A DNA stretch of 64,000 nt from Trachythela sp. YZ-2020 (taxonomy: Eukaryota; Cnidaria; Anthozoa; Malacalcyonacea; Clavulariidae). The stretch is from NCBI GenBank assembly GCA_016169945.1, contig JADLSH010000198.1:992001-1056000 (forward strand). Direction: 5' to 3'. The position numbers and the translations under genes were made by a program. Of this stretch, positions 53,994-63,816 are shown in pieces; within the stretch, counting starts at the first letter, position 1; each line of letters begins with the position of its first letter. The notes beneath the pieces are model-generated. The model was not told where the DNA came from. It worked only from the letters and a program-made list of their open reading frames with translations, and searched no databases.

Positions 53994-55531
53994 TCTCTGT
54001 TCCGGTGTCCATAAACATGGTGAAAACCCTGGTTGTTTTCACATGAAGGCGCCGATACATTACTAGGGGTTTTAACTCTATATGACTTAAGATATGTGCA
54101 GAATGCACTGCCTAGAGCACTATCACCTTTCCAGTTCAAATGTAAATTTGAGCCATTTAAAAATGACTTATCTATATTGTTATTATTAATAAAATGAATA
54201 TTATGCCTGGAGCATAATTTGCTTACTAAGGCATTATAATATTTTATTTTGCTTGATATTACCCGGCCATCATACCTCTCAATCACACTTGATACAGCAA
54301 CTTTTGTTGTGTGCGTCTTCACTTCTTCCATCAGCTTCTCCATATCTACCGCCACTTGTTCAGCTTCTTGGTTAACCAGGTCATTCGTCCCAACATGAAA
54401 TATAATGCAATTGTAGTGGTCTTCATTTCCATGTTCCTTAAATTTCTTGTGAATCTGGTTTACAGTTGCTCCGCTATAAGAGTGGCAAACAGATTTGCTT
54501 CCTGCAGCCCTTTCAATTTTCTTGCTGTCGATGTGTTTGATCATTGAATCACCAATCACTATAGTTTTATTCAAGTAATTTCTTTTTTTGGCACTGGTAT
54601 TTTGTTCTGTGTTTTTCCATGTTGACACTTTTCTAGATTTAAACCTTTGCTTCGAACGGCTGTCATTGGTCTTATGGCTACTATCCTGAGTTTTCTCTTT
54701 CTCTTCATCATCACCAAAGACTGGAAAGCTCGTATATGCTCCCTTTTCTGGCTCTTCAATACCCAGTGCTGAGAAACTGTTATGGACTGGGGTTTCAGGT
54801 GGGATATCCACAATTTCGATTTCAATTGATGGGCTTTTTTTAGAATCTACTTTAATCCACTCACTTTGTTTCATATCTAAAACGTTCTTTATTGCAGAGT
54901 TCTCGAATTCTAGCTCTGCCACGGTTGCTTTTAGCGATTCAATTTCGGTCGCCATCTTGGAATGCTCTGAAGCCAAACTTGCGATTTTCGCCTCGGATTC
55001 TGCCGTTTGTTGACTTTCTTCGTCTTGCTTTTCCTGCAACTTCGTAAACATCGACATTATGCGATCTATTTTAGGTTTTAAGTCTTTGCAGTTCTCACAT
55101 GTTGATGTTTTGTTTAATTCACCTACGGGGAACACAACTTGAGCAAGCACGTGTTCGACGATTGACGTTTTGGAGTTATCGCTGATTTCACTGCTTGTCG
55201 TGCCTGCAAATCCTTCGAGAGACGTCTCCAAGTATTTGACTTCGTCGTCTTTAAGTATTGATATTTTTTTGCTCTTTGGACCCTGCCATTTCAGTGAGAA
55301 ATTTTGATTTACGAATTTCTTTGCTTCCCCACCAGGCGACAGCCATTTGCCACTCAATTTTATTTCGTCTTCCACGAACTCTTTCAGGCCATCAAAATCT
55401 CCCTTCCAAAATAAATTTCCTTCACTCTTGTAAAAGAAAGTGGTTTTTGTAATCTCTGGGCAAACTACGTCGGTTTTTTGTTGAGAAATCGAACAAGATG
55501 TGGAGCTCGCGCTTTCGTGACTATCCGGCAT
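53945..55531 (-). CDS. LINE ORF1: coiled coil plus SGNH-esterase-like domain
   Basis: Start chosen at the ATG at 55531 (MPDSHESASS), because the longer frame upstream translates foldback array sequence. About 528 aa. The N-terminal domain is unrecognised. Residues about 170-240 form a long coiled coil after a CENCKDLKPK motif. A basic Ser/Lys linker is followed by a C-terminal SGNH-hydrolase-like domain with VIGDSMIKHID (block I GDS), FHVGTNDL (block III GxND) and LHLNWKGD (block V, lacking a clear Asp-x-x-His). Esterase-like ORF1 proteins are known in the CR1 group; they bind RNA and form the retrotransposon particle. The frame is intact. Confidence 0.85.
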   Translation of the reverse strand: MPDSHESASSTSCSISQQKTDVVCPEITKTTFFYKSEGNLFWKGDFDGLKEFVEDEIKLSGKWLSPGGEAKKFVNQNFSLKWQGPKSKKISILKDDEVKYLETSLEGFAGTTSSEISDNSKTSIVEHVLAQVVFPVGELNKTSTCENCKDLKPKIDRIMSMFTKLQEKQDEESQQTAESEAKIASLASEHSKMATEIESLKATVAELEFENSAIKNVLDMKQSEWIKVDSKKSPSIEIEIVDIPPETPVHNSFSALGIEEPEKGAYTSFPVFGDDEEKEKTQDSSHKTNDSRSKQRFKSRKVSTWKNTEQNTSAKKRNYLNKTIVIGDSMIKHIDSKKIERAAGSKSVCHSYSGATVNQIHKKFKEHGNEDHYNCIIFHVGTNDLVNQEAEQVAVDMEKLMEEVKTHTTKVAVSSVIERYDGRVISSKIKYYNALVSKLCSRHNIHFINNNNIDKSFLNGSNLHLNWKGDSALGSAFCTYLKSYRVKTPSNVSAPSCENNQGFHHVYGHRNREWTLYLKYVSQMLQNQ

Positions 55532-55552
55532 CTTGGACGTCAGCCAAGTCGC

Positions 55553-56182
55553 ATGCGAAGACGCATAAACAGAATGCGAACTTAGGACTATAAGTGTCAG
55601 CTCGGCTGAGATATTCCGGGCCATCGAGCTACGAAGGGCCTTAATGCGAAGACGCATGAGCAAAATGCGAAGAATGCGAAGCAAAATGCGAAGGCGCATA
55701 GGGCCACAAAAGCCTTAATGCGAGGACGCATGAGAAAAATGAGAACTTAATGCGAAGACGCATGAGAAAAATACGAAGGCGATGGAATTCAAGAAGGATG
55801 TGTGTGCTATGCAAAAGGAATGGTACAGCTAGAAAAACTTGTCCAATGTGGCGATATCACCCTTAAAGGATTCGTGAACTTAGTATTGTCAATGACTAAC
55901 AAAATATGTGTGCATAGATCAACCTAAATTTATGCGCGCACGGCTCATTGAACACAGCATGCCAGAGTAAAAATCAGTAAGCATCTATAGTAAACATCGC
56001 TATAGCGCGTCAAAAATCAGCAATAAGTGCCTCACAAACATGTCCACATTTTTATCGCAAAAGGAGAGAGAGAGACGATTTTGTAATGTCATAATAAAAA
56101 GGTCTTATCAGTGCTAACTAGGTGTATATTTTGAGGATGAGTTTCTGACTAACAAAATATGTGTGCACAGATCAAAATGTTT
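55553..56182. repeat. Foldback B right arm, between the LINEs
   Basis: Continues the right arm with 32-bp array units and unique arm sequence corresponding to 48850-49300 in inverse orientation. Confidence 0.7.
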
Positions 56183-56184
56183 AC

Positions 56185-56187
<3 letters not shown>

Positions 56188-56234
<47 letters not shown>

Positions 56235-57308
56235 GGTTTATTTGCCCAAAAAAAAAGAAAGATTAGCTATTTACAAGATATTAATAAAATAAAGTCGGCG
56301 AGGAGACCTCAAGAAGCTTAGAGCTTGTGTAAAGAGGCCACCTCATCTCAAAAATTCAAAGTTAAATATTTAATTAATCAGTATAATTTAGGGTTACAGA
56401 CATATATAATATGAAATTGAATTAAGTTACAGACACATATAATGAAATTGAAACATAATAAAGTTAAGAGAGAAAATTTACGAAAATATAAAATAGATTT
56501 TCCAATAATTTTTTATATTGTTACTGAATACTCGATAAACATGGTCATAGCATATCAGAGTTAGCTGTTCCTTATTCGTTAAGCAGAAAATTACGAAGTT
56601 GCATCTTGAAAGACGAGATTGTGTTTATCACAGTTATATTTGTAGGTAAAGAATTCCAAATATTTGGTCCTGAGTATAAGATTGTGAACTGCTTGATATT
56701 AGTTCGACAAGCATGAGATCTATAGTTACCGGCAAATCTGGTGTTATAACCATGTATTTGATTGTTTGTTGTAAACAGATTATCAAAGCAGGTTGGCAAC
56801 ATGCAATGTTGATATAAAAACATAAACTTGCCAATGTGGAATGTATTTAACTTAAATATATCCAATATTTTGAGTTGTTTAAAAAGTGGATCAGAGTGTG
56901 CACGGTATTCGGAATTTGTAAGAATACGTACAACTCGTTTTTGTAAAAGGAGAATTCTATTGAGGTTGGTTACATAAGTGGAAGACCATACAATATTACA
57001 ATAAGTAAGATAGGGATAAATAAGTGTGTAGTACAAGGATAATCTTGTTGCGGATGACAGTAGATATCGTGATCGGTAAATAATTCCAACAGACTTGGCG
57101 ATTTTATTGCAAATATAATTAATATGTTCCTTCCATGACAAATGTTCGTCTATATATACTCCTAAAAATTTTATATATTGTTTTTGGGTGATCATTTGAT
57201 TGTTATATTGGATAACTAGATTTAAATTAATTTTCTTTTGTCTCGGCCGAAAAATGATATAATTTGTTTTACTGATGTTCACAGACAATTTATTTGACTT
57301 CATCCAGT
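56188..57308 (-). mobile_element. 5'-truncated LINE insertion
   Basis: Flanked by ACTTA at 56183-56187 and 57309-57313. Element A carries the corresponding uninterrupted site (TTTTACTTAGACTCGTGCTG near 30797), an empty-site confirmation. A (TTA)n tract of about 15 units at the left is the 3' tail. Only the end of ORF2 and the 3' UTR remain. Confidence 0.85.
56572..57303 (-). pseudogene. LINE ORF2 C-terminal fragment
   Basis: 243 codons ending at 56572, starting within the RT just after the FADD motif (NISKTNYIIFRP, FLGVYIDEHLSWKEH) and running through the thumb region to WNSLPTNITVIN. The frame is open but truncated at the 5' side by incomplete reverse transcription. It is a different LINE family from the two longer copies (tail TTA against GATA and AAAT). 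Confidence 0.8.
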
Positions 57309-58205
57309 ACTTAGACTCATGCTGCTAAGTCGGAAATCATTATTTTATATTCCAATTAGCTGTCAAAATTATTCAAATCCTTTGTATCTCACAGCTAAGT
57401 AAGCTAGTTATAAAACTTAGTCAGTGGGAAATCACTATTGGCTTGATAAATGCGTGATTATCAAAGTATTTCATGTGGAGGTATCAATTTTCAACTTCGC
57501 GAGCAACAGCCTCTGCATATATAGCCTTAGTGTTGTGTTCTCATTAGTGTGAGTAAGATCAGAAGTCTTCCTAGCATAGATACAAATAGCTTCAAGACGA
57601 CATGGATAAACATACCGAATGATCGGCAATAAAAAAGACCTGTTTACACTTGGCCAAATAAAATCTCAACTCAGAATAGGCAAACGTGGTCTCGAGCGTG
57701 GCTGGAGGGAATAAAGTATTCGCCTATCGTCATCGAAAAAACAACAAACATTAGCATGGTTAATACTTGGTTGTGAAGCACTTAAGGTCACTACTTCAAG
57801 TCGTACAGTACATGCTAGGCTAAAAGCCTATAATGACTCTCTGGAGAAGAAAAGTATGAACAATATAGTGAGAAGCAAGCGCTATACGTTAATAAAAGCG
57901 CGGCGTTTTTTATAGGCATGTATAGTACATTTGAAACGCACACTAAATATAACTAAACATGTCATTACGTCATCTTGATTAAAACCGGATACACGTAGTT
58001 GAACTTGCATACTTAATAATTCATGTGGGCAGGTAATTAATTCATCAACGTACATCATTAATTCCAAATGTGGGCGGGTAATTAAATCATGAACGTACAT
58101 CATTAATTCCGAATGTGGGCGGGTAATTTTCGGTCATTACGTCATTGGCGGTATGACGTCATTGTCGGCATCCCTTTGGACGGTGAATGGGGGGGTTAAC
58201 TACTC
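57309..58205. repeat. Foldback B right arm, terminal part
   Basis: The inverse of 47970-48860. It includes CCGCGCTTTTATTAACG-type sequence, repeated ATTAATGATGTACGTTCATG units (about 58030-58110) and the C/G-run terminus. Confidence 0.8.
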
Positions 58206-58209
58206 AAAT

Positions 58210-59260
58210 GATATTCTACTAAAGTTGGTAATTCTATGTAAAAGGTTATTCTTGAAATTTCACAATTTAATTATACCAATTTTATTTTTAAATAAATTTC
58301 AGTTGCAGCGTATTTGGTCATTTAATTTAACAGCGCATTGATACAAAGCCAGCCTTGAAATATACTGTATCCGAACGCAGAATGCTATAATTCCCTACCC
58401 TGTTATTGCACTACGACACAACAATAATACTGTAAGCACTCACACAACCTTTTCATCGCTTTACGTTAACAAGCAAAATACTGTCATACGTTTGTGAATG
58501 CTGTATGCGACAAATTCATCAGTTACCACACATTTATTGTTTCTGGCTAGACCAACCACACCGCCATTATTATAAAGAATATTTCACGATAGGACAAACC
58601 TGTTTGTAAACAAATCAATGTAATTAGTGTGGACATAGCGATATACAGTACATAGCTAGACTATATTTATAGTTTATACCGAGGTCGAAGGGATTTGATA
58701 AGAGAACTTTTCGTTCCAAGATAATTAAACTGGTGAAAATCAGATGTTTTGCAGGCAAGGTGGTTGGCCTTGGTATTATTTAGTAACATGAGTAATCACA
58801 ATCAACGACGGCAAGTATATAGTGAAAGATAAATGTCAAAGTAACTAAGTAAGTTGATTCTTGGCTTTTAGTTTCATTTGTATACTTTTATTAAGCAATG
58901 TCAGATCAAACAAATCAATTCAAACGGATTTCAAAATCGTTCTAAAAATTAGAATTGTTATAATTTGTTTATACAAATAATTGATAAATATATAAACTAC
59001 CCTGTCTCTGGAAATGTAACTGTCGCCTTCCAGTATACGGTATTATGTCCAAATTTTCTGTGAATGCATGTGCCAATATTCCATCACGAAGAGTGAAATA
59101 TCTGTAGGGTGGCGGTATCCCTATCCTGAACATTGAAGACATACCAATTATAAGTAAAAGAAAACAAACTAGTGTGAGCCAGTTGCGGAGGAGGATTGGT
59201 TTCGTTGGGGGGCTAGAAAAATTCAAGGAAGGTCCAGGGACAATATAATAAGTCAATAAA
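58210..59260. other. Non-coding DNA
   Basis: No supported gene. A 95-codon minus-strand frame (58969-59256) contains a hydrophobic run but has no ATG start nearby and no family match; I leave it uncalled. Confidence 0.4.
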
Positions 59261-59266
59261 ATATAA

Positions 59267-59299
59267 GTAATTCAGACTTTCTGTAAAAGTCTGAATTAC
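59267..59299. repeat. Perfect 14-bp stem hairpin before the Polinton genes
   Basis: GTAATTCAGACTTT and AAAGTCTGAATTAC flank a short loop. It lies about 70 bp before the first ORF of the Polinton-like remnant and could be part of its terminal region or a transcription signal. Confidence 0.6.
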
Positions 59300-59338
59300 G
59301 TCAAAATCACTGGTCAAAATCAGCAAAACAGGGCTTCC

Positions 59339-59695
59339 ATGATGGCCAGTTTAGACGCCAAATTCAGCGATTCCATTTTCTTCCACATTCAAGTCAAAAT
59401 GATTTTGACGCTGAATGTTGTAAACATCAACCAGGGTCTTTCATATATAAAAATTAATTGTGATGCCGTAGACACATCGTTGAACTTTAACACGCACGGC
59501 GAAAGAAGTTTCACGCTTTCCACGCTACCGATAACGTCAGAACAGCTTTTAAACTCTACAGTTACATTTTTTAGAAATATCAATAGCAAGGTTGTAATTA
59601 ACAATGGTTGTTTCAACAGATTAACCTTTGATATAGATACGAATATTGGTAAGAAGGTTGATATGGATGTACTGCTTGAGTTATATATAGAATAA
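59339..59695 (+). CDS. Polinton-associated small protein, unknown
   Basis: 118 aa from an ATG at 59339; an inner ATG at 59399 (MILTLNVVNINQ) may be the true start. Beta-rich composition (alternating hydrophobic residues) and a position immediately upstream of the integrase on the same strand suggest a small virion-type protein of the Polinton/adintovirus group, but no family is recognised. It ends 6 nt before the integrase ATG at 59702. Confidence 0.45.
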   Translation: MMASLDAKFSDSIFFHIQVKMILTLNVVNINQGLSYIKINCDAVDTSLNFNTHGERSFTLSTLPITSEQLLNSTVTFFRNINSKVVINNGCFNRLTFDIDTNIGKKVDMDVLLELYIE

Positions 59696-59701
59696 ATAAA
59701 A

Positions 59702-60792
59702 ATGAATAATAAGGAATTCGTTATTGAGCAGAGGCTGAGAGACATTTACTACAACCCAAGCACGGGTTTTCAGTCAATGGAGAGGTTATATCAAAAGGCG
59801 AACGAAGTGAAGGGGTAAATGTCAGTCGTAGGATTGTAAAAGACTGGTTAAAAACTCAAGACACATACACAACATACAAACCCATTGTTAGGAAACATAA
59901 ATTCCAAAGAACATTCGTTAAAGATCTAGCAGATCAAGTGCAGATGGATCTAGTAGACATGGGAAAGTATAAGAACCAAAACAAAGGTTATTATTGGATT
60001 TTAACTGCCATTGAAATACTAAGCCGTTCTGCCTTTACAATAGCAGGCTACAGGAAGGACACCAATAACATGACAGCTGCAGTAGACAAGCTATTAGAAG
60101 AGTTTAAGGAAAGGTTTAAGCAGTATCCTAAGACTATCCAGTTTGATGAAGGAAAAGAGTTTTACAACGTTGGTGTTAGAAATCTTTTGAAAGAACATGG
60201 TATACAATACTTCTCTACAAACTCAGACAAAAAGGCTTCTATTGTTGAAAGATTTAACCGAACCCTAAAGACATCCATGTGGAAATACTTTCATAACAAA
60301 GAAACTCATAACTGGATTAATGTGTGAGATAATCTCACATACAACTATAACCACACTAAACATAGGAGCATACAAATGAAACCCGCTGATGTTAATAAGT
60401 CTAATAAGAAACAGGTATGGCTTACACTATACGGCTATGAAATAGGAGAGTTTCCATTACCGAAATTTAAACTTGATGATGTTGTTAGAATAAGCAAGTA
60501 TAAAAACATTTTTAAAAAGGGATACGAAGCAAACTTTACAGAGGAAAAATTCAAGGTTAGTAGTGTTTTCAGAGGCGATCCAAACATGTATGAAATAGAA
60601 GACGAAGCCGGTGAACAAATTATTGGTAAGTTTTACGAAGAGGAGATGAGTCCTGTGAGTGAGAAACCACATGTATACAAGATAGAGAAAATTTTAAGAA
60701 AAAGAAAGGGACAAGTGCTGGTGAAGTGGTTGGGATATGATAACAAACATAACTCGTGGATTCCCGAAAAGGATATCATTAATAATAAATAA
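59702..60792 (+). pseudogene. Polinton-type integrase with chromodomain
   Basis: N-terminal motif YYNPSTGFQSMERLY at the start, then a frameshift near 59815. The catalytic core has QMDLVDMGKY (first Asp), QFDEGKEFYN (second Asp) and KASIVERFNRTLK (Glu), the D,D,E triad of retroviral-type integrases. A TGA at 60325-60327 interrupts the frame, which then continues to 60792. Residues near the C-terminus (YKIEKILRKRKG, VKWLGY, NSWIPE) form a chromodomain, which in these elements reads chromatin marks to select targets. The combination is characteristic of Maverick/Polinton and adintovirus-like elements. No polymerase B, ATPase, protease or major capsid gene is in the window, so only one end is present. 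It is non-functional because of the two breaks. Confidence 0.85.
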
Positions 60793-61826
60793 TGGATGCT
60801 GAAGCTGTTGATGACATAGAGTTAGAAGACTTACGTCGCGAAGAACAAACAGAAGCTGTTGAGGATGGAGAGACTAGTTTTATGGGCGACAGACCTGAAG
60901 ACGAAAGTATTCTTATCATTGATGGATCAAACCCAATATTTACAAGCTCTGATGGTGACAACATAGAGGATAGACTTAATAAAGTTAGAGGGAAAGATCA
61001 ACGTCGTAACGAAGGTGTGGTGAGACGACATATTATACATGATAAAAAACAGTTTCTGAAAACTGGGCTTGGCATCACCAATGGACCAAACTCGATAATA
61101 TTATACGACAAGGTAAAAACCATCTTCTCTAAAAAAACTAATGAAATTAACGGTGCGACATACAAAGGTAAAAAAATACTATTCTTAAGGGGTGGGAAAA
61201 TGATGTACTCCACAGATAGGCTTAAAGCACCATACGTCAACGAGTTTAAGGAGTTACTCAGAAAGGCACACATTGAACATCAAAAAACTCCTGCGGCGTT
61301 AGTCGAAGAACACGTTAACGTTGACATCCCTCAAAATGTTATGGACGACATCTCCGCCAATGTTGGCGAGAGGATAGACTTTGAGGTGCGTAATAGGTTT
61401 GATGGTTTAGAGATCTCCGACGAAGAGTTAGGTTTGCTAAGAGGATATTTAAACGCGCCAGAAGAAACGGCGCTCCCCTATTTAGATATTGACATCGACA
61501 CTTGGAAAAAAAAAGCAGAAGAAGTTGGGTTGGAAACCAAAAAGGGTAAATTTTACGAGGCCCTCTCTGAGACGGCCAAGTTAAAAGCCGACAAAATAAG
61601 ACTAAGACTAAGTATGCGTCCTGAGAGCGAGGAGGTTATAAACATGGTTCTGGAGGAGGCTGAAGTCAACCCCCTGACCAGGCTTGAAAGATTTAAAAAA
61701 TGGTCGAAGGAAAACCTTGTCGAATTATCGGCTGTCTCAATATCTATCGCCGGAATACTTACAACCGTTATTAGAGAGCTTAAGATAGCGACGTTTTTGT
61801 CAACACGGACGTCACGTCAGCCCTGA
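60792..61826 (+). CDS. Polinton-associated protein with C-terminal hydrophobic helix
   Basis: 344 aa from an ATG at 60792, which overlaps the integrase stop, a compact arrangement typical of Polintons. Acidic N-terminus (residues 1-60), a basic middle region (KGKDQRRNEGVVRRH near residues 75-85), and a hydrophobic segment near residues 313-330 (ELSAVSISIAGILTTVI). A virion or membrane-associated role is plausible. The last residues after about position 333 coincide with an inverted repeat that may be a Harbinger terminus, so the true C-terminus may have been replaced. No specific family is assigned. Confidence 0.6.
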   Translation: MDAEAVDDIELEDLRREEQTEAVEDGETSFMGDRPEDESILIIDGSNPIFTSSDGDNIEDRLNKVRGKDQRRNEGVVRRHIIHDKKQFLKTGLGITNGPNSIILYDKVKTIFSKKTNEINGATYKGKKILFLRGGKMMYSTDRLKAPYVNEFKELLRKAHIEHQKTPAALVEEHVNVDIPQNVMDDISANVGERIDFEVRNRFDGLEISDEELGLLRGYLNAPEETALPYLDIDIDTWKKKAEEVGLETKKGKFYEALSETAKLKADKIRLRLSMRPESEEVINMVLEEAEVNPLTRLERFKKWSKENLVELSAVSISIAGILTTVIRELKIATFLSTRTSRQP

Positions 61827-61900
61827 AAAGAGTGGGTCGAGTACGGCGTTTTTGTTGCAAATTTGTACATTAAGCAATAACGTAAATAAACAAAAACGTC
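61790..61900. repeat. Inverted repeat at the Polinton/Harbinger boundary
   Basis: GACGTTTTTGT (61790) and ACAAAAACGTC (ending 61900), with a further GCGTTTTTGTTGC between. It lies 80 bp upstream of the Harbinger transposase ATG, so it could be the Harbinger terminal or subterminal repeat. The other end is outside the window. Confidence 0.45.
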
Positions 61901-61981
61901 GGCAAAAACGTATCACGCAATCATTGAGCATATAACTATTAATTTTGTCTTTTCGCTTTTGCTGTCTTTATTTTTATCAAA

Positions 61982-63417
61982 ATGACTTCTTTTAAACAAG
62001 CTCGAGACTTGCTTTTAGTGAGTTATTACAACAAGCACATTACGGCCGAACAGCTACTTATCTTGCTAGAAGAAAATACATCACACAACCCGGAGTTCAA
62101 TTACGAGCAGTACGAAAGGTTTGATCTAGAAAGCATCCCCGAACCTGAATGTCGATCAAATTTTAGATTTGATAAAGCAGATATTCCCGTTTTGGCAGAG
62201 GTTCTTGGTTTACCGGAGAAATTCCGTTGTTATCAAGGAAGCACTGCGAGAAAATTCGAGGCCTTATGCATACTTTTAAGGCGTTTGGCATTCCCGTGTC
62301 GGTATGCAGACATGATTCAAATGTTTGGTCGGCCAGTCGCCGAGTTATGCATGATAACAAACGAGATTTTGGATTTTATTTATGAACGTCACGGGCACAG
62401 ACTATCCGAGTGGAACCAACAACTTTTGAACCCTGAAAATCTCCAAATTTATGCCGACGCGATTTATATGAGAGAAGCAGCGTTGTCAAATTGTTTCGGG
62501 TTTGTTGACGGTACTGTTCGACCTATATGCAGACCTACACAGCACCAGCGTACAGTGTATAATGGCCACAAACGGATTCATTCCATTAAATTTCAGTCAG
62601 TAACATTACCTAATGGAATAATTGCTAATATGTTTGGCCCAGTCGGTATGTATATTATTTTTGCATCCAAGTATTATGTTTATTATTATAAACTAATAAA
62701 AGTGTGGAAGCATTTAATTAGGTAGCAAGGTACAGTCTCCATCTCTGTATATATTCAACCACTGATCAGTGTATTCAACCCATTGAGCTATAATTTATTA
62801 TTTACTCTGTCTAACACATGACAATTTTAATCATCAAGGGGAGAGCCTTGAACGTTAAAGGCCAATCTACACAATACCTCATTCTGCCAGGATAAGAATT
62901 CTATACATGACTAGTCTTATCTTGTAGATGGGCCTTAATGGGTCAAAGAGATTTTCTACAAGGAGTGAATCCTATGTAATGGTTTTCTATCTTAACTCCT
63001 AATAGAGGGTAAAAGACATGATGCTGGAATGCTGGCTGATTCCAATCTACTGACTGACTTGGAAATCATGCCTTCTCACCTGATGGAGAGCCCATGTGCA
63101 TTTATGGAGACCCTGCGTACCCTTTGCGGATCCACTTGCAGGCTCCATTTAGAGGTGCTGTGATGACTCCTGCCATGCAAGAGTTTAACAGGTCAATGAG
63201 CACTGTTCGTGTGTCAGTTGAATGGGCATTTGGTGAGGTTGTGAGATCATTTAGGTGTCTTGACTTTAAAAGTAATTTAAAGCTTGGTCTCAGCAGTGTT
63301 GGCAAGATGTATTTAGTTTCTGCCATTATTCAAAATACCTTATCTTGTTTGTATGGAAATGTCACCTCAAAATTTTTTCAGTTAGATACACCATCTATTG
63401 AACAATACTTTTCTTAA
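61982..63417 (+). pseudogene. PIF/Harbinger transposase, two exons
   Basis: Exon 1 (61982-62645) starts at an ATG and contains the first catalytic Asp (GFVDGTVRPICRP) and GHKRIHSIKFQSV. The intron 62646-63005 has GT...AG ends and joins the exons in frame as GPVEGKRHDAGMLAD. Exon 2 (63006-63417) contains the second Asp (IYGDPAYPL) and the Glu (VSVEWAFGE), so the DDE triad is present. A frame change near 63075-63085 lies between the two parts of exon 2 and makes the copy defective unless it reflects an error. The protein cuts and joins the element's ends; relatives have 3-bp target sites. Confidence 0.85.
62750..62950. repeat. Dispersed repeat inside the Harbinger intron
   Basis: AACCCATTGAGCTA...TTTACTCTGTCTAACACATG matches the repeat family at 42.7-44.3 kb, and TTAATGGGTCAAAG near 62936 may be its inverted end. 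A nonautonomous element may have contributed part of the intron. Confidence 0.5.
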
Positions 63418-63419
63418 TT

Positions 63420-63816
63420 TTTGCAGAACTGTTTGCTATTATTCTGTACATATTTCACAATGATAATGTTAATATTATCGACACAAATGAACTAAGCCCA
63501 AACATATAACATGTAATATGAATTTTACACCTCAGTTACATTATACCTGATTCACATGGTCAGATCAAAACTAACCTAATTGTCAAGCTTTGGCACTCAA
63601 AATTGTGATAATTATTATGACAGAATTAAACATAAACTGCTAAGAGGAAAGTTGCAAGAGCAGAGTGCAGACAAATTACTGGAAAACTGCTCAAGCTTGA
63701 AGTTGTGAGCATGCATATACAGTACGGTATAAAGATCAGTGTAAATGGGGTATAAATTAACTTTAAATTGTTCAACATTATTAATTTATTATATTGTAAT
63801 GTACAAAAAATTAATG
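63420..63816. other. Harbinger intergenic region
   Basis: No coding sequence is supported between the transposase stop and the convergent accessory gene. It probably contains both transcription termination signals. Confidence 0.4.

Larger units (their letters stand above)
50825..55552 (-). mobile_element. Nearly intact CR1/L2-like LINE
   Basis: A full two-ORF LINE on the minus strand, ending at its 3' side (left) in a (GATA)n tract at 50825-50850. ORF1 (53945-55531) and ORF2 (51027-53993) overlap by 49 nt in different frames. The 5' UTR is very short: about 20 nt separate the ORF1 ATG from foldback array sequence. GCAT flanks both sides and may be a short target duplication. Confidence 0.85.
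47970..58205. mobile_element. Foldback element B
   Basis: The left end GAGTAGGTAACCCCCC and the right end GGGGGGTTAACTACTC are inverses, and both are flanked by AAAT (47966-47969 and 58206-58209), a probable target duplication. The arms continue inward with inverted sequence for about 2 kb, including 32-bp arrays, to a centre near 50.05 kb. Two LINEs lie in the right arm (50825-55552 and 56188-57308); without them the element would be about 4.4 kb. It lacks the zinc-finger gene found in element A. No transposase is encoded, so it depends on a source elsewhere. Confidence 0.8.

Noticed and set aside
53770..55452. Plus-strand ORFs within the LINE
   Set aside because: Antisense shadows of the two LINE genes.
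58969..59256. 95-aa minus-strand ORF with a hydrophobic segment
   Set aside because: It begins at a non-ATG codon and has no family features or supporting context.
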